Positions 63,741 to 64,000 of a stretch of DNA of 64,000 nt are shown here, piece after piece. Source of the stretch: Symbiodinium natans (Eukaryota > Sar > Dinophyceae > Suessiales > Symbiodiniaceae); NCBI GenBank assembly GCA_905221605.1, contig CAJNDS010002590.1, forward strand, positions 745,918 to 809,917, in the 5' to 3' direction. Made by a program: the position numbers and the translations under genes. The notes under the pieces are model-generated. The model saw only the letters and a program-made list of their open reading frames with translations, was not told where the DNA came from and did not search any database. Numbering within the stretch: the first letter of the stretch is position 1; each line of letters starts with the position of its first letter.

Positions 63741-64000
63741 ATGGTATTAAAAAAGTCTAGTATAGAATTTCACAGACGTTCTAGATATGAAGACGTTTTG
63801 GAACTGGTAAACGACAACGAGGAAGCGCTTAAACCCTTACCTAACCGTGATGCAGTTTTTTATAAGGCGAGTAATCAAGGTTCGTATTTTGATGGAAGTG
63901 ACCACTTAGACAAACTTCGTGTAGAACAGAACAGAATTTCAGAAAGGGTAATGAGAGACCACATGATGAGACAGTATGCCACCGACAACGGCTTAACACA
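63741..64000 (+). CDS. viral protein, N-terminal part (cut by the window edge)
   Basis: 86 residues are visible, starting MVLKKSSIEFHRRSRYEDVL and continuing through PLPNRDAVFYKASNQGSYFD to VMRDHMMRQYATDNGLT with no stop before the edge. Charged and helical with no family recognised. The ATG sits in the same ATGG context and behind the same motif as the gene before it. Confidence 0.65.
   Translation, partial: MVLKKSSIEFHRRSRYEDVLELVNDNEEALKPLPNRDAVFYKASNQGSYFDGSDHLDKLRVEQNRISERVMRDHMMRQYATDNGLT

Larger units (their letters stand above)
52501..64000. mobile_element. integrated Polinton-like virus (left part, runs off the window)
   Basis: AT-rich, intronless, tightly packed genes including the three hallmarks of the group: double-jelly-roll major capsid (59598-61064), penton-like capsid protein (61922-62791) and packaging ATPase (55388-56161). 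Also present are a fibre with an S74 chaperone, a lipase-like protein and a GIY-YIG nuclease. The left junction with GC-rich host DNA is sharp and marked by two palindromic elements. No DNA polymerase, integrase or capsid protease is seen in the window. An alternative is a free viral contig misjoined to host sequence, but the junction lies inside continuous sequence without ambiguity. Confidence 0.8.

Overview
The window joins two very different kinds of DNA. Positions 1 to about 52,500 are GC-rich, intron-rich, repeat-rich nuclear DNA that looks like a dinoflagellate genome. Several introns can be placed because the protein family fixes the reading on both sides, and many of them use GC-AG or GA-AG ends, a known dinoflagellate habit. 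Every host gene recognised with confidence lies on the minus strand, as expected for dinoflagellate unidirectional gene blocks. The species cannot be named from the sequence.

Host part, left to right: a C-homopolymer tract (about 107-590); a duplicated array of ASCH-domain and GNAT-acetyltransferase exons (2,068-4,444 and 8,878-11,480); between the two halves a chain of exons encoding a YTH (m6A reader) domain, a coiled coil, a pseudokinase and a PARP catalytic domain (8,589 down to 4,741); a TIR-domain gene (11,792-12,277); a ZU5-domain exon (13,938-14,750); a long stretch with little recognisable; a coiled-coil gene fragment (20,213-20,497); a papain-type cysteine protease spread over about 14 small exons (27,694 down to about 22,190); a 4.1-kb satellite of 53-bp units enclosed by 0.2-kb direct repeats (30,275-34,857); a MORN-repeat exon (36,639-37,328); and a mostly gene-poor tail with a possible secreted protein near 50 kb. 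A small hairpin (CTCGGCAGGAC, short variable loop, GCAGGACCGAG on the sense strand) recurs 50-175 bp beyond the stop codons of the ASCH, GNAT, PARP and TIR genes.

At about 52,500 the base composition falls abruptly to AT-rich and coding becomes dense and intronless. From there to the right edge (at least 11.5 kb, running off the window) lies an integrated virus of the Polinton-like type: double-jelly-roll major capsid protein, penton-like minor capsid protein, FtsK/HerA-type packaging ATPase, a fibre protein with a self-processing S74 chaperone, a lipase-like protein, a GIY-YIG nuclease and a series of small zinc-finger and coiled-coil proteins. No polymerase or integrase is visible, so those would have to lie to the right. 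The junction with host DNA carries two related palindromic elements of about 110 bp. Viral genes share an AT-rich promoter-like motif that overlaps the stop codon of the preceding gene, and AT-only hairpins sit at 3' ends, one spanning both stop codons of two convergent genes. The reading frames are open, so the copy is either recent or still capable of expression. Functions beyond these family assignments are inference.
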